This document shows positions 8,030-16,199 of a DNA stretch of 61,575 nucleotides, one piece after another; the first letter of the stretch is position 1, and every line of letters begins with the position of its first letter. The stretch lies in NCBI GenBank assembly GCA_017938695.1, contig JAGBBA010000040.1, positions 1-61,575 on the forward strand, read 5' to 3'. The notes under the pieces were generated by a model. The model was not told the origin of the DNA and ran no database searches. It saw only the letters and a list, made by a program, of their open reading frames with translations. Origin of the DNA: Clostridia bacterium (GTDB lineage: Bacteria > Bacillota > Clostridia > Christensenellales > Aristaeellaceae). Both the position numbers and the translations under genes were made by a program.

Positions 8030-8376
8030 GCGGCCTCACCGTAGATGGGCTTGGGCATGAAGGTGGCTCTCTTGCCATGCTTGAGGGCGGTGTTTCATGG
8101 CGTTGCCCGTCATGGACAGGGTGGGGATGTCGCAGAAGGGATCAATGACGGCGGTGTCAGGATCGGGGATGAAGACCATGTCGCTCTTTTCCACCACGGC
8201 ATAGCCATAGTTGAGGCGTCGAAGCCGATGGCGCTCTTCATGGTATCCTCAGAGAAGTTCTCGGCAGGGATGGTCACGTGACGATACTGACCGTTGATGT
8301 CGGCGATTTTGAAATCGACCATGCGGATGCCTTTTTCCTGGATCAGATTCATGATGTCCTGTACGCTCTTTGCTAT
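8030..8376 (-). pseudogene. glnA: Glutamine synthetase remnant
   Basis: Minus-strand translation gives glutamine synthetase pieces in three frames. The N-terminal piece includes IRMVDFKIADINGQYRHVTI and ends at IGFDAS. A one-base deletion near 8205 shifts to YGYAVVEKSDMVFIPDPDTA. After TLSMTGNAM an internal deletion joins LKHGKRATFMPKPIYGEA, the conserved ATFMPKP region, and then homology stops. The expected start codon reads ATA behind a good AGGAGA site. About three quarters of the gene is missing. It lies inside the island between the trio and the ABC importer. No product is expected. Confidence 0.85.
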
Positions 8377-8487
8377 GGTGTATCTCCTTGAACAGTCGGT
8401 TTGTTCCTTCCAGTATATATAACAGGGAAGGCGGGATGCGTCAGTGTGTATTGCGGGGAATAAGCATCCGGAGTACAAAACAGACAA

Positions 8488-8516
8488 TTGACACAATGTG
8501 CCATGAAGGGTATAAT
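8488..8516 (+). promoter_or_regulatory. Consensus promoter of the Fe-type ABC operon
   Basis: Perfect TTGACA (8488-8493) and perfect TATAAT (8511-8516) with 17-bp spacing; start codon about 50 nt beyond the expected +1. Both hexamers match the full consensus, so strong expression is likely unless an operator intervenes. Confidence 0.85.
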
Positions 8517-8571
8517 AGAGACAACGATAGGCTTGGAGGCCTGAAAAATTCATAGCGAAGGAGAAACAACC

Positions 8572-9645
8572 ATGAAGAAACTGTTTTCTCTCCTGTTGAC
8601 CTTGGCCATGATCCTTGGCTGCGTGAGCTTTGCTTCCGCCGAGATCGACGCTGACCTGATCAAGGCCGCCCAGGAAGAGGGCGAACTGATCGTCTACGGC
8701 TCCTGCGAAGAGCCCTACCTGAATGCTGCTGCCCGTCACTTCGAAGAGCTGTATGGCATTAAGGTATATCCCCAGCGCCTGTCCACCGGCGAAGTGCAGG
8801 CCAAGATCACCGAAGAAGCCGGCAACCCCTCTGCTGACGTGTGGTTCGGCGGCACGACCGATCCCTACAACGAGAGCGCCAAGGCTGGCCTGCTGATGGC
8901 CTATGAAGCCAAGAACGCTGCTGACCTGGCCGGTGCTATGTACCGTGACGCCGATGGCTACTGGTACGGCATCTACAAGGGCATCCTGGGCTTCATGGTC
9001 AACACCGAAGAACTGGCTCGCCTGAACCTGGAGGCTCCTAAGGGCTGGGACGATCTGCTCAAGCCCGAGTACAAGGACCTGGTATGGGTTTCCAACCCCA
9101 ACACCGCCGGCACCGCCAAGCTGATCATCAACACCATGGTGCAGCTGAAAGGCCACGACGACGCCATGAAGTACTTTGTGGAGCTGGACAAGAACGTTGC
9201 CCAGTACACCAAGTCCGGCTCCGGCCCCTCCAAGAAGGTCGGCATCGGCGAATGCGTCATTGGCGTTGGCTTCCTGCATGACGGCATCGCCCAGATCCTC
9301 TCCGGTTACGACAATATCGCCCTGGTGATCCCCGAGGAAGGCACTTCCTTCGAAATCGGCGCTACCGCTATTTTCGAGGGCTGCGCTCATCCCAATGCTG
9401 CCAAGCTGTGGGTGGAATACGCCCTGTCTCCCGAGTGCGTGGAGCTGGCTGACGATGCCGAGAGCTATCAGTTCCTGGTCATCAACTCCGCCAAGCAGCC
9501 TGCTGCTGTGGAGCCCTTCGGCCTGGATCCCAACAATGTGATCGATTACGATTTCGAAGATGCCAAGAACAACACCACCCAGTATGTGCAGGACTTCTTC
9601 AATGCCCTGGGTGCTGCTGCTGACAGCCGCTTCAAGACCGAATAA
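8572..9645 (+). CDS. ABC importer substrate-binding protein, FbpA/AfuA (Fe3+) type
   Basis: A 357-aa exported binding protein that captures substrate for the permease and ATPase encoded next. The signal region MKKLFSLLLTLAMILGC contains an imperfect lipobox (ILGC), so it may be lipid-anchored. The mature part fits the family 1 binding proteins for ferric iron, putrescine or phosphonate: ELIVYGSCEEPYLNAA, GIKVYPQRLSTGEVQAKI, SADVWFGGTTDPY. Iron is the best guess; the ligand residues were not checked against a structure. AAGGAGA precedes the ATG. First gene of a three-gene operon inside the tRNA-Val island. Confidence 0.82.
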   Translation: MKKLFSLLLTLAMILGCVSFASAEIDADLIKAAQEEGELIVYGSCEEPYLNAAARHFEELYGIKVYPQRLSTGEVQAKITEEAGNPSADVWFGGTTDPYNESAKAGLLMAYEAKNAADLAGAMYRDADGYWYGIYKGILGFMVNTEELARLNLEAPKGWDDLLKPEYKDLVWVSNPNTAGTAKLIINTMVQLKGHDDAMKYFVELDKNVAQYTKSGSGPSKKVGIGECVIGVGFLHDGIAQILSGYDNIALVIPEEGTSFEIGATAIFEGCAHPNAAKLWVEYALSPECVELADDAESYQFLVINSAKQPAAVEPFGLDPNNVIDYDFEDAKNNTTQYVQDFFNALGAAADSRFKTE

Positions 9646-9671
9646 TCCCGATACAACTACATGACAACTTC

Positions 9672-9699
9672 GGGGGGATGGGAGTGATCCCATCCCCCT
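9672..9699 (+). promoter_or_regulatory. Intercistronic hairpin between binding protein and permease
   Basis: An 11-bp GC stem with GTGA loop (arms 9673-9683 and 9688-9698) and only a short T-poor tail. This is typical of a hairpin that stabilises the upstream mRNA and lowers expression of downstream genes. Confidence 0.6.
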
Positions 9700-9723
9700 C
9701 ATTTTCCAAAGGGGTGAAGACCC

Positions 9724-11667
9724 GTGAGAACAAAGCAAAGCGCGGCGCTGGAGCGCAAGAAGTTCTTTGGTGATCCCGTGATGGTGGTCACCATTGGGCT
9801 GCTTTTGGTGCTGCTGGCGCTGTTCATCCTATATCCTCTGGCCATGCTGCTGGTGGACAGCGTTCACGTGAGCCAGAACCAGATGCTGACCCTGGAGAGC
9901 GTGCTCTCCGGCCAGGCGGAAGCTCCCTATGAGCAGGAGGGCAAGGCCGTCAGCGTGCTGGACAAAAAGAACAATCCGCTGACTGTCTCCCTGGACGAGC
10001 TGGACGGTGCCTATGGTTATCTTTTTGCCAAGAATGGCCGTGTGCTGGCCGAGGGGGATGAGATCGATCCCGCCAATACCTATGTGAAGGTGAAGCAGGA
10101 ATACTGGACGGCGGACGCATTCCCCCGCATTTTTGCGGATTATACCTTCAACACAGCTTTCTTCAACACCCTGCGGCTGGGCTTTATCACCAGCTTTGGC
10201 GCGGTGGTGGTGGGCCTCTTGTTTGCCTATGTGGATTGCTATGTGAACGTCCGCTCCCGCATCGTGAAGAAGATGTTCGACGTGGTATCCACCTTGCCGG
10301 TGGTTTCGCCGCCCTTTGTGCTTTCCCTTTCCATGATCCTGCTCTTTGGCCGCGGGGGACTCATTACCCGCAAGCTGCTGGGCATCTACGACAGCGACGT
10401 GTACGGCATGTGGGGCATTGCCATTGTGCAGATCCTCACGTTCTTCCCTGTGTGCTACATGATGCTCAAGGGCCTGCTGAAGAACATTGATCCCTCCATG
10501 GAGGAAGCTGCCCGCAACATGGGCGCCAGCCGCTGGAAGGTGTTTACCACCGTGACCCTGCCGCTGATGCTCCCGGGCCTGGGCAATGCCTTCCTGGTGA
10601 CCTTCATTGAGTCCGTGGCTGACTTTGCCAATCCCATGATGATCGGCGGCAGCTACGATACCCTGGCCACCACCATCTACCTGCGCATTACCGGCGGCAG
10701 TTATGACACCACCGGTGCCGCTGCCATGGCTGTGGTGCTTTTGTGCATCACGCTGGTATTGTTCCTGATCCAGAAGTATTACCTGGAGGCCAAAACGGCG
10801 GCCACCCTCACCGGCAAGGCCAGCCGCGCCCGCGCCCTGATTGAGGATCGAAGCGTGCGCATCCCACTGACCACCATCTGTTCGGTGATCTCTGCTTTTG
10901 TAATCCTGATGTACATCGCCATCCCCTTCGGCGCGCTGTTCAAGCTGTGGGGAAGAGATTACAGCCTGAGCCTGAAGTGGTTCCAGCAGCTGTTCCGGGA
11001 TGACGGCTTCAAGGCCTTTACGGATTCCTTTGTCCTGTCGCTGATTGCTGCGCCTATTACTGCGCTGCTTTCCATGATCATCTCCTACCTGGTGGTGAAG
11101 AAGAAATTCCGCGGCAAGGGATTCATCGAGTTTGTATCCATGCTGGCCATGGCGGTGCCCGGCACGGTGCTGGGCGTGGGCTTTATCCGTGGCTTTGCTG
11201 GCGGTGTGTTCCGCACCGGCTTCCTGCAGGGGATCTACGGCACAGGCATCATCCTGGTGATCGTCTTTGTGGTGCGCTCGCTGCCGGTGGGTACCCGCAG
11301 CGGCATTTCTGCCCTGCGGCAGATTGACAAGTCCATCGAGGAATCCGCCTATGACCTGGGTGCTGGCAGCGCGAAAGTGTTTACCTCCGTGACCCTGCCG
11401 CTGATCAAGGATTCCTTCCTCAGCGGTCTGGTAACCACCTTTGTGCGTTCCATCACGGCCATCAGCGCCATCATTCTGCTGGTTACGCCCAGGTATCTGC
11501 TCATTACCTGCCGCATCAATGAATTCGCCGAGAAGGGCGCCTATGGCGTGGCCTGCGCTTACGCCACCATTCTGATCGCCATCGTTTACGCGGCCATTGT
11601 GCTCATGAACCTGGTCATCAAATACTTCGGTACCAGCAAGAAAATGCGTGTGAAGGAGAGTGATTGA
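9724..11667 (+). CDS. ABC importer permease, double-domain FbpB type
   Basis: A 647-aa inner-membrane permease consisting of two fused BPD_transp_1 domains, as usual for FbpB-type ferric permeases. Two EAA-type loops that contact the ATPase are visible: EEAARNMGASRWKVFTTVTL in the first half and EESAYDLGAGSAKVFTSVTL in the second. Between the first membrane helix and the first domain lies a roughly 100-residue non-membrane insert (about 40-135) rich in Glu and Lys. Start is GTG at 9724 behind AAAGGGGTGA. It follows the binding protein by 78 nt and is one nt from the ATPase start. Confidence 0.88.
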   Translation: MRTKQSAALERKKFFGDPVMVVTIGLLLVLLALFILYPLAMLLVDSVHVSQNQMLTLESVLSGQAEAPYEQEGKAVSVLDKKNNPLTVSLDELDGAYGYLFAKNGRVLAEGDEIDPANTYVKVKQEYWTADAFPRIFADYTFNTAFFNTLRLGFITSFGAVVVGLLFAYVDCYVNVRSRIVKKMFDVVSTLPVVSPPFVLSLSMILLFGRGGLITRKLLGIYDSDVYGMWGIAIVQILTFFPVCYMMLKGLLKNIDPSMEEAARNMGASRWKVFTTVTLPLMLPGLGNAFLVTFIESVADFANPMMIGGSYDTLATTIYLRITGGSYDTTGAAAMAVVLLCITLVLFLIQKYYLEAKTAATLTGKASRARALIEDRSVRIPLTTICSVISAFVILMYIAIPFGALFKLWGRDYSLSLKWFQQLFRDDGFKAFTDSFVLSLIAAPITALLSMIISYLVVKKKFRGKGFIEFVSMLAMAVPGTVLGVGFIRGFAGGVFRTGFLQGIYGTGIILVIVFVVRSLPVGTRSGISALRQIDKSIEESAYDLGAGSAKVFTSVTLPLIKDSFLSGLVTTFVRSITAISAIILLVTPRYLLITCRINEFAEKGAYGVACAYATILIAIVYAAIVLMNLVIKYFGTSKKMRVKESD

Positions 11668-11668
11668 T

Positions 11669-12748
11669 ATGGCTGGCAAGGAAAAGAAAGGGGTTAAGCT
11701 GGATCATATCTCCAAGATTTACAACGACCCGAAAACCGGCAAGCAGTTTTACGCGGTGAATGACGTCTCGCTGGAGATCCAGCCGGGCAGCTTTGTGACG
11801 CTGCTGGGCCCCTCCGGCTGCGGCAAAACCACCACCCTGCGCATGATCGCCGGCTTTGAAAGCCCCGATGAGGGCGAAATCTACCTGGGCGATCAGGCCA
11901 TCAACGCCCTGACCCCCAACAAGCGAGACACAGCCATGGTATTCCAGAGCTATGCGCTGTTCCCGCACTACAATGTTTACGACAACGTGGCCTATGGCCT
12001 GAAGCTGCGTAAGGTGCCCAAGGCGGAAATGGATGAGCGCATTGCGAAGATCCTGGAGCTGGTGGAGCTCACCGGCATGGAAAGCCGCATGACCAACCAG
12101 CTTTCCGGCGGCCAGCAGCAGCGCGTGGCCCTGGCCCGCGCCATGGTGGTGGAGCCCAGCGTGCTCCTGTTTGACGAGCCCCTCTCCAACCTGGACGCCA
12201 AGTTGCGCGTCTCCATGCGCACGGAGATCCGCCGCATCCAGCAAACCCTGGGCATTACCGCCGTGTATGTGACCCACGACCAGGCGGAGGCCATGGCGAT
12301 CTCTGACCAGATCATCATCATGAACAAGGGTGTCATTGCCCAGATGGGCACGCCGGAGGAGATCTACCATCATCCCAACAGCGAATTCGTGGCGGACTTC
12401 ATCGGTGAGGTGAACTTCCTGACCGGCGAGGTGGTGAAGGTGAAGACCAAGGGCTGCGTGATCCGCATTGCCGGTCATGACGTGAAGGTGGAGAACCCCG
12501 ATGGCTTTGAAGTGGGCCAGACCTGCAAAGTGGTGCTCCGCCCCGAGGCGGGCATCCTGGCAGACGAGGGCGCTTTGCCTTGCAAGGTAGTGCTGAGCTG
12601 CTTCATGGGTGCTTACCAGAATTACCACGTCATGGTAGGCGACACTTTGGTAAAGCTGGCGGATTACTGCCCTGTGGGCCGCAAGGTCTATCAGGTGGGA
12701 GACACCGCCTATCTCAGCTTCCGCGAAGGTTGCGTACACATGCTGTAA
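11669..12748 (+). CDS. ABC importer ATPase, FbpC/PotA type
   Basis: A 359-aa ATPase that powers the importer. Walker A GPSGCGKTT, Q-loop MVFQSYALFPH, signature LSGGQQQRVALARAM, Walker B VLLFDEPLSNLD and switch His in VYVTHDQAEAMA are all intact. A C-terminal TOBE-like domain (about 245-355) is present. ATG 11669 is chosen because AAGGAG ends 10 nt upstream; an in-frame GTG at 11660 is too close to that site. Last gene of the operon, followed by a terminator. Confidence 0.9.
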   Translation: MAGKEKKGVKLDHISKIYNDPKTGKQFYAVNDVSLEIQPGSFVTLLGPSGCGKTTTLRMIAGFESPDEGEIYLGDQAINALTPNKRDTAMVFQSYALFPHYNVYDNVAYGLKLRKVPKAEMDERIAKILELVELTGMESRMTNQLSGGQQQRVALARAMVVEPSVLLFDEPLSNLDAKLRVSMRTEIRRIQQTLGITAVYVTHDQAEAMAISDQIIIMNKGVIAQMGTPEEIYHHPNSEFVADFIGEVNFLTGEVVKVKTKGCVIRIAGHDVKVENPDGFEVGQTCKVVLRPEAGILADEGALPCKVVLSCFMGAYQNYHVMVGDTLVKLADYCPVGRKVYQVGDTAYLSFREGCVHML

Positions 12749-12765
12749 AAAACGGAAAATGACAT

Positions 12766-12800
12766 AGAACGCCATGACACGGGTCATGGCGTTCTTCATG
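12766..12800 (+). terminator. Terminator of Fe-type ABC operon
   Basis: 13-bp perfect stem (arms 12766-12778 and 12783-12795) and TTC-rich tail. Confidence 0.7.
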
Positions 12801-12811
12801 TTGAGGTATAT

Positions 12812-12958
12812 TTACGCGCTCTGCTGCTCCAGGCGGAATTTATCACTAAGCATGGCGATGAATTCCCCATTGGTGGGTTTGTCCTCCTTGGTGGCTACCT
12901 TGCAGCCGAAGGCCTTGTTCAGGGTAGGGAAGCCTTCAAAAAACTTGGCATCCTCGGA
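12812..12958 (-). pseudogene. spo0A: Stranded 3' fragment of spo0A
   Basis: The last 49 codons of a minus-strand frame resemble the C-terminal end of the sporulation master regulator Spo0A: KPTNGEFIAMLSDKFRLEQ is close to the well-known KPTNSEFIAMVADKLRLE of Bacillus. A preceding LNKAFGCKV matches the expected LF/AFG-x-x-V segment. Upstream of about 12958 the similarity ends, and the frame closes at 13001. No receiver domain, no start codon and no ribosome site are present, so this is a broken-off tail. It directly abuts the integrase remnant on the opposite strand. Confidence 0.72.
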
Positions 12959-12970
12959 AAATACAACAAC

Positions 12971-13150
12971 CACGATTGGAGCTCGACTTTCGGCACTCAG
13001 TTAAAAGAGCGCGGCATGAGTAGTGCCATCGTGGCTGATTTGCTGGGACATGCGGACACGAGAATGGTTGAAACAACCTATGCAAGAACCCGGCATGAGG
13101 GCATCCTGAAACAGCGAAGCGCGGTGGAGGCTCTTAACGATTTTCTGTAA
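12971..13150 (+). pseudogene. C-terminal remnant of tyrosine recombinase (integrase)
   Basis: Sixty codons without a start: HDWSSTFGTQLKERG, then IVADLLGHADTRMVETTYA and a charged tail to a TAA stop. This matches the end of phage or ICE integrases: the LLGH histidine and the nucleophile tyrosine (TTY) are present, but the catalytic Arg expected in HDLRHTF is replaced (HDWSSTF), perhaps because the break lies there. It sits about 190 bp from the tRNA-Val att site, the normal place of an integrase, and supports the integration model. It cannot work on its own. Confidence 0.8.
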
Positions 13151-13296
13151 AGGGAATGCACCGCCGTTGCACCGGCCAATATGTTGCGAACCATTGAAAT
13201 TGCTGCGTTTGCGCCGTCAATGAAAAAAGCGTATTTGCACCAATTACTGCACTTTTGCCTGTTTTTTCATGTGGGTGCATCAATCTTAAGGCAAAA
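13151..13296. other. Gap between integrase remnant and tRNA terminator
   Basis: No coding or structured signal was recognised in these 146 bases. Confidence 0.4.
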
Positions 13297-13335
13297 GAAA
13301 AACCGCAAGCCCTTGTTTTCAAAGACTTGCGGTTT
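13297..13335 (-). terminator. tRNA-Val terminator brought by the element
   Basis: Stem AACCGCAAG/CTTGCGGTT (13301-13309, 13326-13334) with minus-strand T-run, immediately downstream of the tRNA. It is analogous to but different from the hairpin at 5841-5867. Confidence 0.65.
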
Positions 13336-13337
13336 AA

Positions 13338-13380
13338 GTGGGATTAGTAGGGCTCGAACCTATGACCTCCACGATGTCAA
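13338..13380 (-). repeat. attR-like direct repeat inside tRNA-Val
   Basis: Perfect 43-bp match to 5870-5912. The bases beyond either end differ between the copies, fixing the repeat limits. Confidence 0.85.
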
Positions 13381-13412
13381 CGTGGCGCTCTAACCAACTG
13401 AGCTATAATCCC
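13339..13412 (-). tRNA. tRNA-Val (anticodon GAC)
   Basis: Complete cloverleaf on the minus strand: acceptor GGGATTA/TAATCCC, D arm GCTC/GAGC, anticodon stem CCACG/CGTGG with loop TTGACAT (anticodon GAC), and T arm with TTCGAGC. CCA is not encoded. It served as the integration site of the island. Confidence 0.93.
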
Positions 13413-13452
13413 ATGCGGTCAACGCAATATACTATATCATATCACAAACGAA

Positions 13453-13486
13453 AAAGCAAGCACTTTTTTTAAAAAAGTGCCTGCCT
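13453..13486 (-). terminator. Terminator of SsuABC-type operon
   Basis: Long near-palindrome around GCACTTTTTTAAAAAAGTGC with T-runs, just past the stop of the binding-protein gene on the minus strand. Confidence 0.7.
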
Positions 13487-13491
13487 TGTGA

Positions 13492-14484
13492 TTATTCCGC
13501 GCTGTTCATTTCAACAAACTTCATATCCACCGCATCTTCATAGGTGTACTCGCCCTCAAACAGGCCGGAGGCCCTCAAAACTGTCATGGTCATGTCCACT
13601 GCGGCCTGGCTGATCACGCCGTCCACGCTCCACAGGTTGTCTTCATAGGCGCGCTTGAGGGCGGCGGCGCGGCCTTCCTCGGTGAGGGTGGAGAACTCCT
13701 TCTCCAGGATGCGGGCTGCCAGGTCGTGATCCTCCTGCACGGCGGCGAGGGCTTTCATCATGGCCCGGACGAATTTTTCGCAGGTGTCAGGGTCGTTCTC
13801 GATGGTGGACTTCTTTACGCCGATGACGGAGTAGGCGTAGTCGCCCAGGTCAGGGAACTTGACGAAGGGCTCCTCCCAGATGCCAGCGGTGACGCCCTCC
13901 ATGATCTGCGGCTCGCCGCCGTTGCCAATGTCGCCCTGGCCGTGCTGAAGCATGGCGGTGACGGTGGAAGCATCGGCGTTTTCGATGAGGGTCACATCCT
14001 TGTCAGGGTCCAGACCGACTTGCTGTACCAGGTACCGGGTCAGCAGGTTGGGGGAGCCGCCGAAGCGGCCGGCCACGATGCTCTTGCCTTTGAGGAAGGC
14101 GGCCATGTCGGCATCGCTGTCAGAGGCAGGGGCCAGACCCTTGCGGGCGAAGAGGTACACATTGGCCCGGTTCACGCAGTTGACGATGCCGATGATGGGG
14201 TCGGCGTTGCCCTCGTTGGCCAGGGCGCAGGAGTCCACACCGCCGATGACGGCGAAGGCATCGCCAGAAACCACAGCGGTCACGTGGGCACCGCCGGTGG
14301 CCTGCACCACGCTAACTTCCAGGCCTTCCTCAGCAAAGTAACCCTCATGGATGGCCACATACAGGGGCAGGTAGCCGATGAGGTGCACGGGCTCGGCCAC
14401 GGTGAGCTGCTTCATCTCGCCCTCGGCTGCGGCGCAGGAGAAAAGCAGCAGGGCAGTCATCAGGAGTGCAAGGAGCTTCTTCAT
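13492..14484 (-). CDS. ABC importer binding protein, NMT1/SsuA-like
   Basis: A 330-aa exported protein with signal peptide MKKLLALLMTALLLFSCAAA; LFSC could be a lipobox. Family features: YLPLYVAIHEGYFAEEGLEV followed by a Gly-rich TGGAHVTAVVSGDAFAVIGG segment split over two strands. Such proteins bind sulfonates, taurine, nitrate or thiamine-pyrimidine precursors; the sequence does not decide which. I prefer the ATG at 14484, eight nt from GGAGG, over the ATG six bases upstream. Third gene of the operon ATPase-permease-binding protein, 15 nt after the permease. Confidence 0.82.
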   Translation of the reverse strand: MKKLLALLMTALLLFSCAAAEGEMKQLTVAEPVHLIGYLPLYVAIHEGYFAEEGLEVSVVQATGGAHVTAVVSGDAFAVIGGVDSCALANEGNADPIIGIVNCVNRANVYLFARKGLAPASDSDADMAAFLKGKSIVAGRFGGSPNLLTRYLVQQVGLDPDKDVTLIENADASTVTAMLQHGQGDIGNGGEPQIMEGVTAGIWEEPFVKFPDLGDYAYSVIGVKKSTIENDPDTCEKFVRAMMKALAAVQEDHDLAARILEKEFSTLTEEGRAAALKRAYEDNLWSVDGVISQAAVDMTMTVLRASGLFEGEYTYEDAVDMKFVEMNSAE

Positions 14485-14499
14485 GGGCATGACCTCCGA

Positions 14500-15321
14500 T
14501 CAAGTTTGGTTTTGTTCTGCCGACCAGCGGCGGCTGAGCAGATTTTCCAGCAGCACCACCGCCAGGTACATCAGAACGGAGAGGATGGACAGCACCACCA
14601 CGCCGACCCAGACCAGCTTCAGGTCGAAAGTGGTGCCTGCATAAACGATCATACGCCCAAGGCCCCGGTCTGATGCAATGAATTCGCCCACGATGGAACC
14701 GGCCATGCTCAGGGCGATGTTCACCCGCAGGCCGGAGATGATCCAGGGCATGGCGGAGGGAACCACCAGCAGGGTGAAGACCTGGCGGCGTTTGGCACCC
14801 AGGGAAAACAGCAGCGTGGTGAGGGCAGGATCGACGGCCTTGGCACCACTCCAGGCGGAAATGGCGGCGGTGATGACGGTCATCAGGAAGGCTAGGATCA
14901 CCTTGGAGGAAAAGCCGATGCCGAAGAGGATCACCAGCACCGGAGCTAGGGCCAGCTTGGGCAGGGCATTGAGCACCACCAGCCAGGGCTCCGCCACCAG
15001 GGCGGCCCTGCGGCTGAACCAGAACAAAAGCCCGATGAGCGAGCCGATCACCGTGCCCAGGGCAAAGCCCAGAAGGGTGGAAGCACTGGTGTAGGCAATA
15101 TCGCGCCACAGGTCACCGGTTTGCCATTTGGTAACGGCGGTGCGGAAGATTTCTGTGGGGCTGGAAAAGAAGAACGGATCCAGCCAGCCCAGGCGGGCAC
15201 CCAGTTCCCACAGGGCGATCAGGGCGATGAGCAGCCCCCACCGCCACAGATTGACGGCATGGCGGCTCAGACGTTTTTCCTCCTGCACGCCGCTGGGCAG
15301 ATCGCGGACGGGTTTGGTCAT
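14500..15321 (-). CDS. ABC importer permease, SsuC/TauC-like
   Basis: A 273-aa membrane protein with about six helices and one BPD_transp_1 domain. The ATPase-contact loop is around residues 160-180 (LTTLLFSLGAKRRQVFTLLV). An Arg-rich N-terminal cytoplasmic tail precedes the first helix. Its ATG overlaps the stop of the ATPase gene by four bases (ATGA), so translation is coupled. Confidence 0.85.
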   Translation of the reverse strand: MTKPVRDLPSGVQEEKRLSRHAVNLWRWGLLIALIALWELGARLGWLDPFFFSSPTEIFRTAVTKWQTGDLWRDIAYTSASTLLGFALGTVIGSLIGLLFWFSRRAALVAEPWLVVLNALPKLALAPVLVILFGIGFSSKVILAFLMTVITAAISAWSGAKAVDPALTTLLFSLGAKRRQVFTLLVVPSAMPWIISGLRVNIALSMAGSIVGEFIASDRGLGRMIVYAGTTFDLKLVWVGVVVLSILSVLMYLAVVLLENLLSRRWSAEQNQT

Positions 15322-16094
15322 GGCTCGGTCACCTCCTGGAGCAAGAGGGTCATCAGCTGGGCCTTAAGCTGCATCAGGTCGGGGGAGGCCAGCATATCCG
15401 GTGTGCGGGGGCGGGGCAGGTCAACGGTGAGCCGTGCACGCACACGCCCGGGCCGCTGGGTGAGCACGATGATCTCGTCGGACAGGAGCAGGGCTTCGTC
15501 CACATCATGGGTCACGAAAAGAATGGTTTTACGGGTCTCCTGCCATACGTCGATGAGGGTCATCTGCAATTGCAGCCGGGTGATGGCGTCCAGTGCGCCG
15601 AAGGGTTCATCCAGCAAAAGCACATCCTTGCCGGTGAGCAGCGTGCGCAGGAGTGCGGCGCGCTGCCGCATGCCGCCGGACAGCTGATGGGGCTTCTTTT
15701 TCTCAAAATGGGCCAGGCCGCAGCGGTCAATGAGCGGCGCGGCGGCTTGCCGGGCTGTGCGCTTGCGGATGCCACGCAGGGTTTGCCCCAGGGTGATGTT
15801 GTCTTCGATGGTGCGCCAGGGCAAAAGCAGATCCTTTTGCAGCATGTAGCCCACCTGGCCGGCTTTTCCGATGATGGATGTATCGCCCAGCCGCACATCG
15901 CCTGCGGTGGGGGGCAGCAGCCCTGCGATCACGTTGAACAGCGTTGATTTGCCGCAGCCGCTGGGCCCAAGGATGGACACGAAAGAACCGCGGGCGATAT
16001 CAAAACTGACGTCCTCGATGGCAGAAACTGCATTGCCGCCGCTGTCAAACTGCTTCGACACGCCCCGGACGCTAAGGTAATCCACGTCAGGCAT
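15318..16094 (-). CDS. ABC importer ATPase, SsuB/TauB-like
   Basis: A 258-aa ATPase with intact Walker A GPSGCGKST, signature QLSGGMRQRAALLRTL, Walker B VLLLDEPFGALD and switch VTHDVDEAL. No C-terminal regulatory domain, as is usual for this branch. GGAAGGAAGTGAAGC precedes the ATG. First gene of the operon; I looked for a thiamine (TPP) riboswitch in the 105-bp leader and saw none, which weakens a thiamine-precursor role. Confidence 0.88.
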   Translation of the reverse strand: MPDVDYLSVRGVSKQFDSGGNAVSAIEDVSFDIARGSFVSILGPSGCGKSTLFNVIAGLLPPTAGDVRLGDTSIIGKAGQVGYMLQKDLLLPWRTIEDNITLGQTLRGIRKRTARQAAAPLIDRCGLAHFEKKKPHQLSGGMRQRAALLRTLLTGKDVLLLDEPFGALDAITRLQLQMTLIDVWQETRKTILFVTHDVDEALLLSDEIIVLTQRPGRVRARLTVDLPRPRTPDMLASPDLMQLKAQLMTLLLQEVTEP

Positions 16095-16199
16095 GCTTCA
16101 CTTCCTTCCCGGGCAGGTTCGTGAATGCTCCGCCCTGCCGTCAGCATCAACCTATGCAAGCGGCGGAAAAGGGTGTATAATGGCAGCGAGGTGAAGTGT

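Noticed and set aside
16095-16199. TPP riboswitch before the SsuB-like gene
   Set aside because: The conserved CUGAGA and ACCUGAUCUGG-type elements are absent in the leader.
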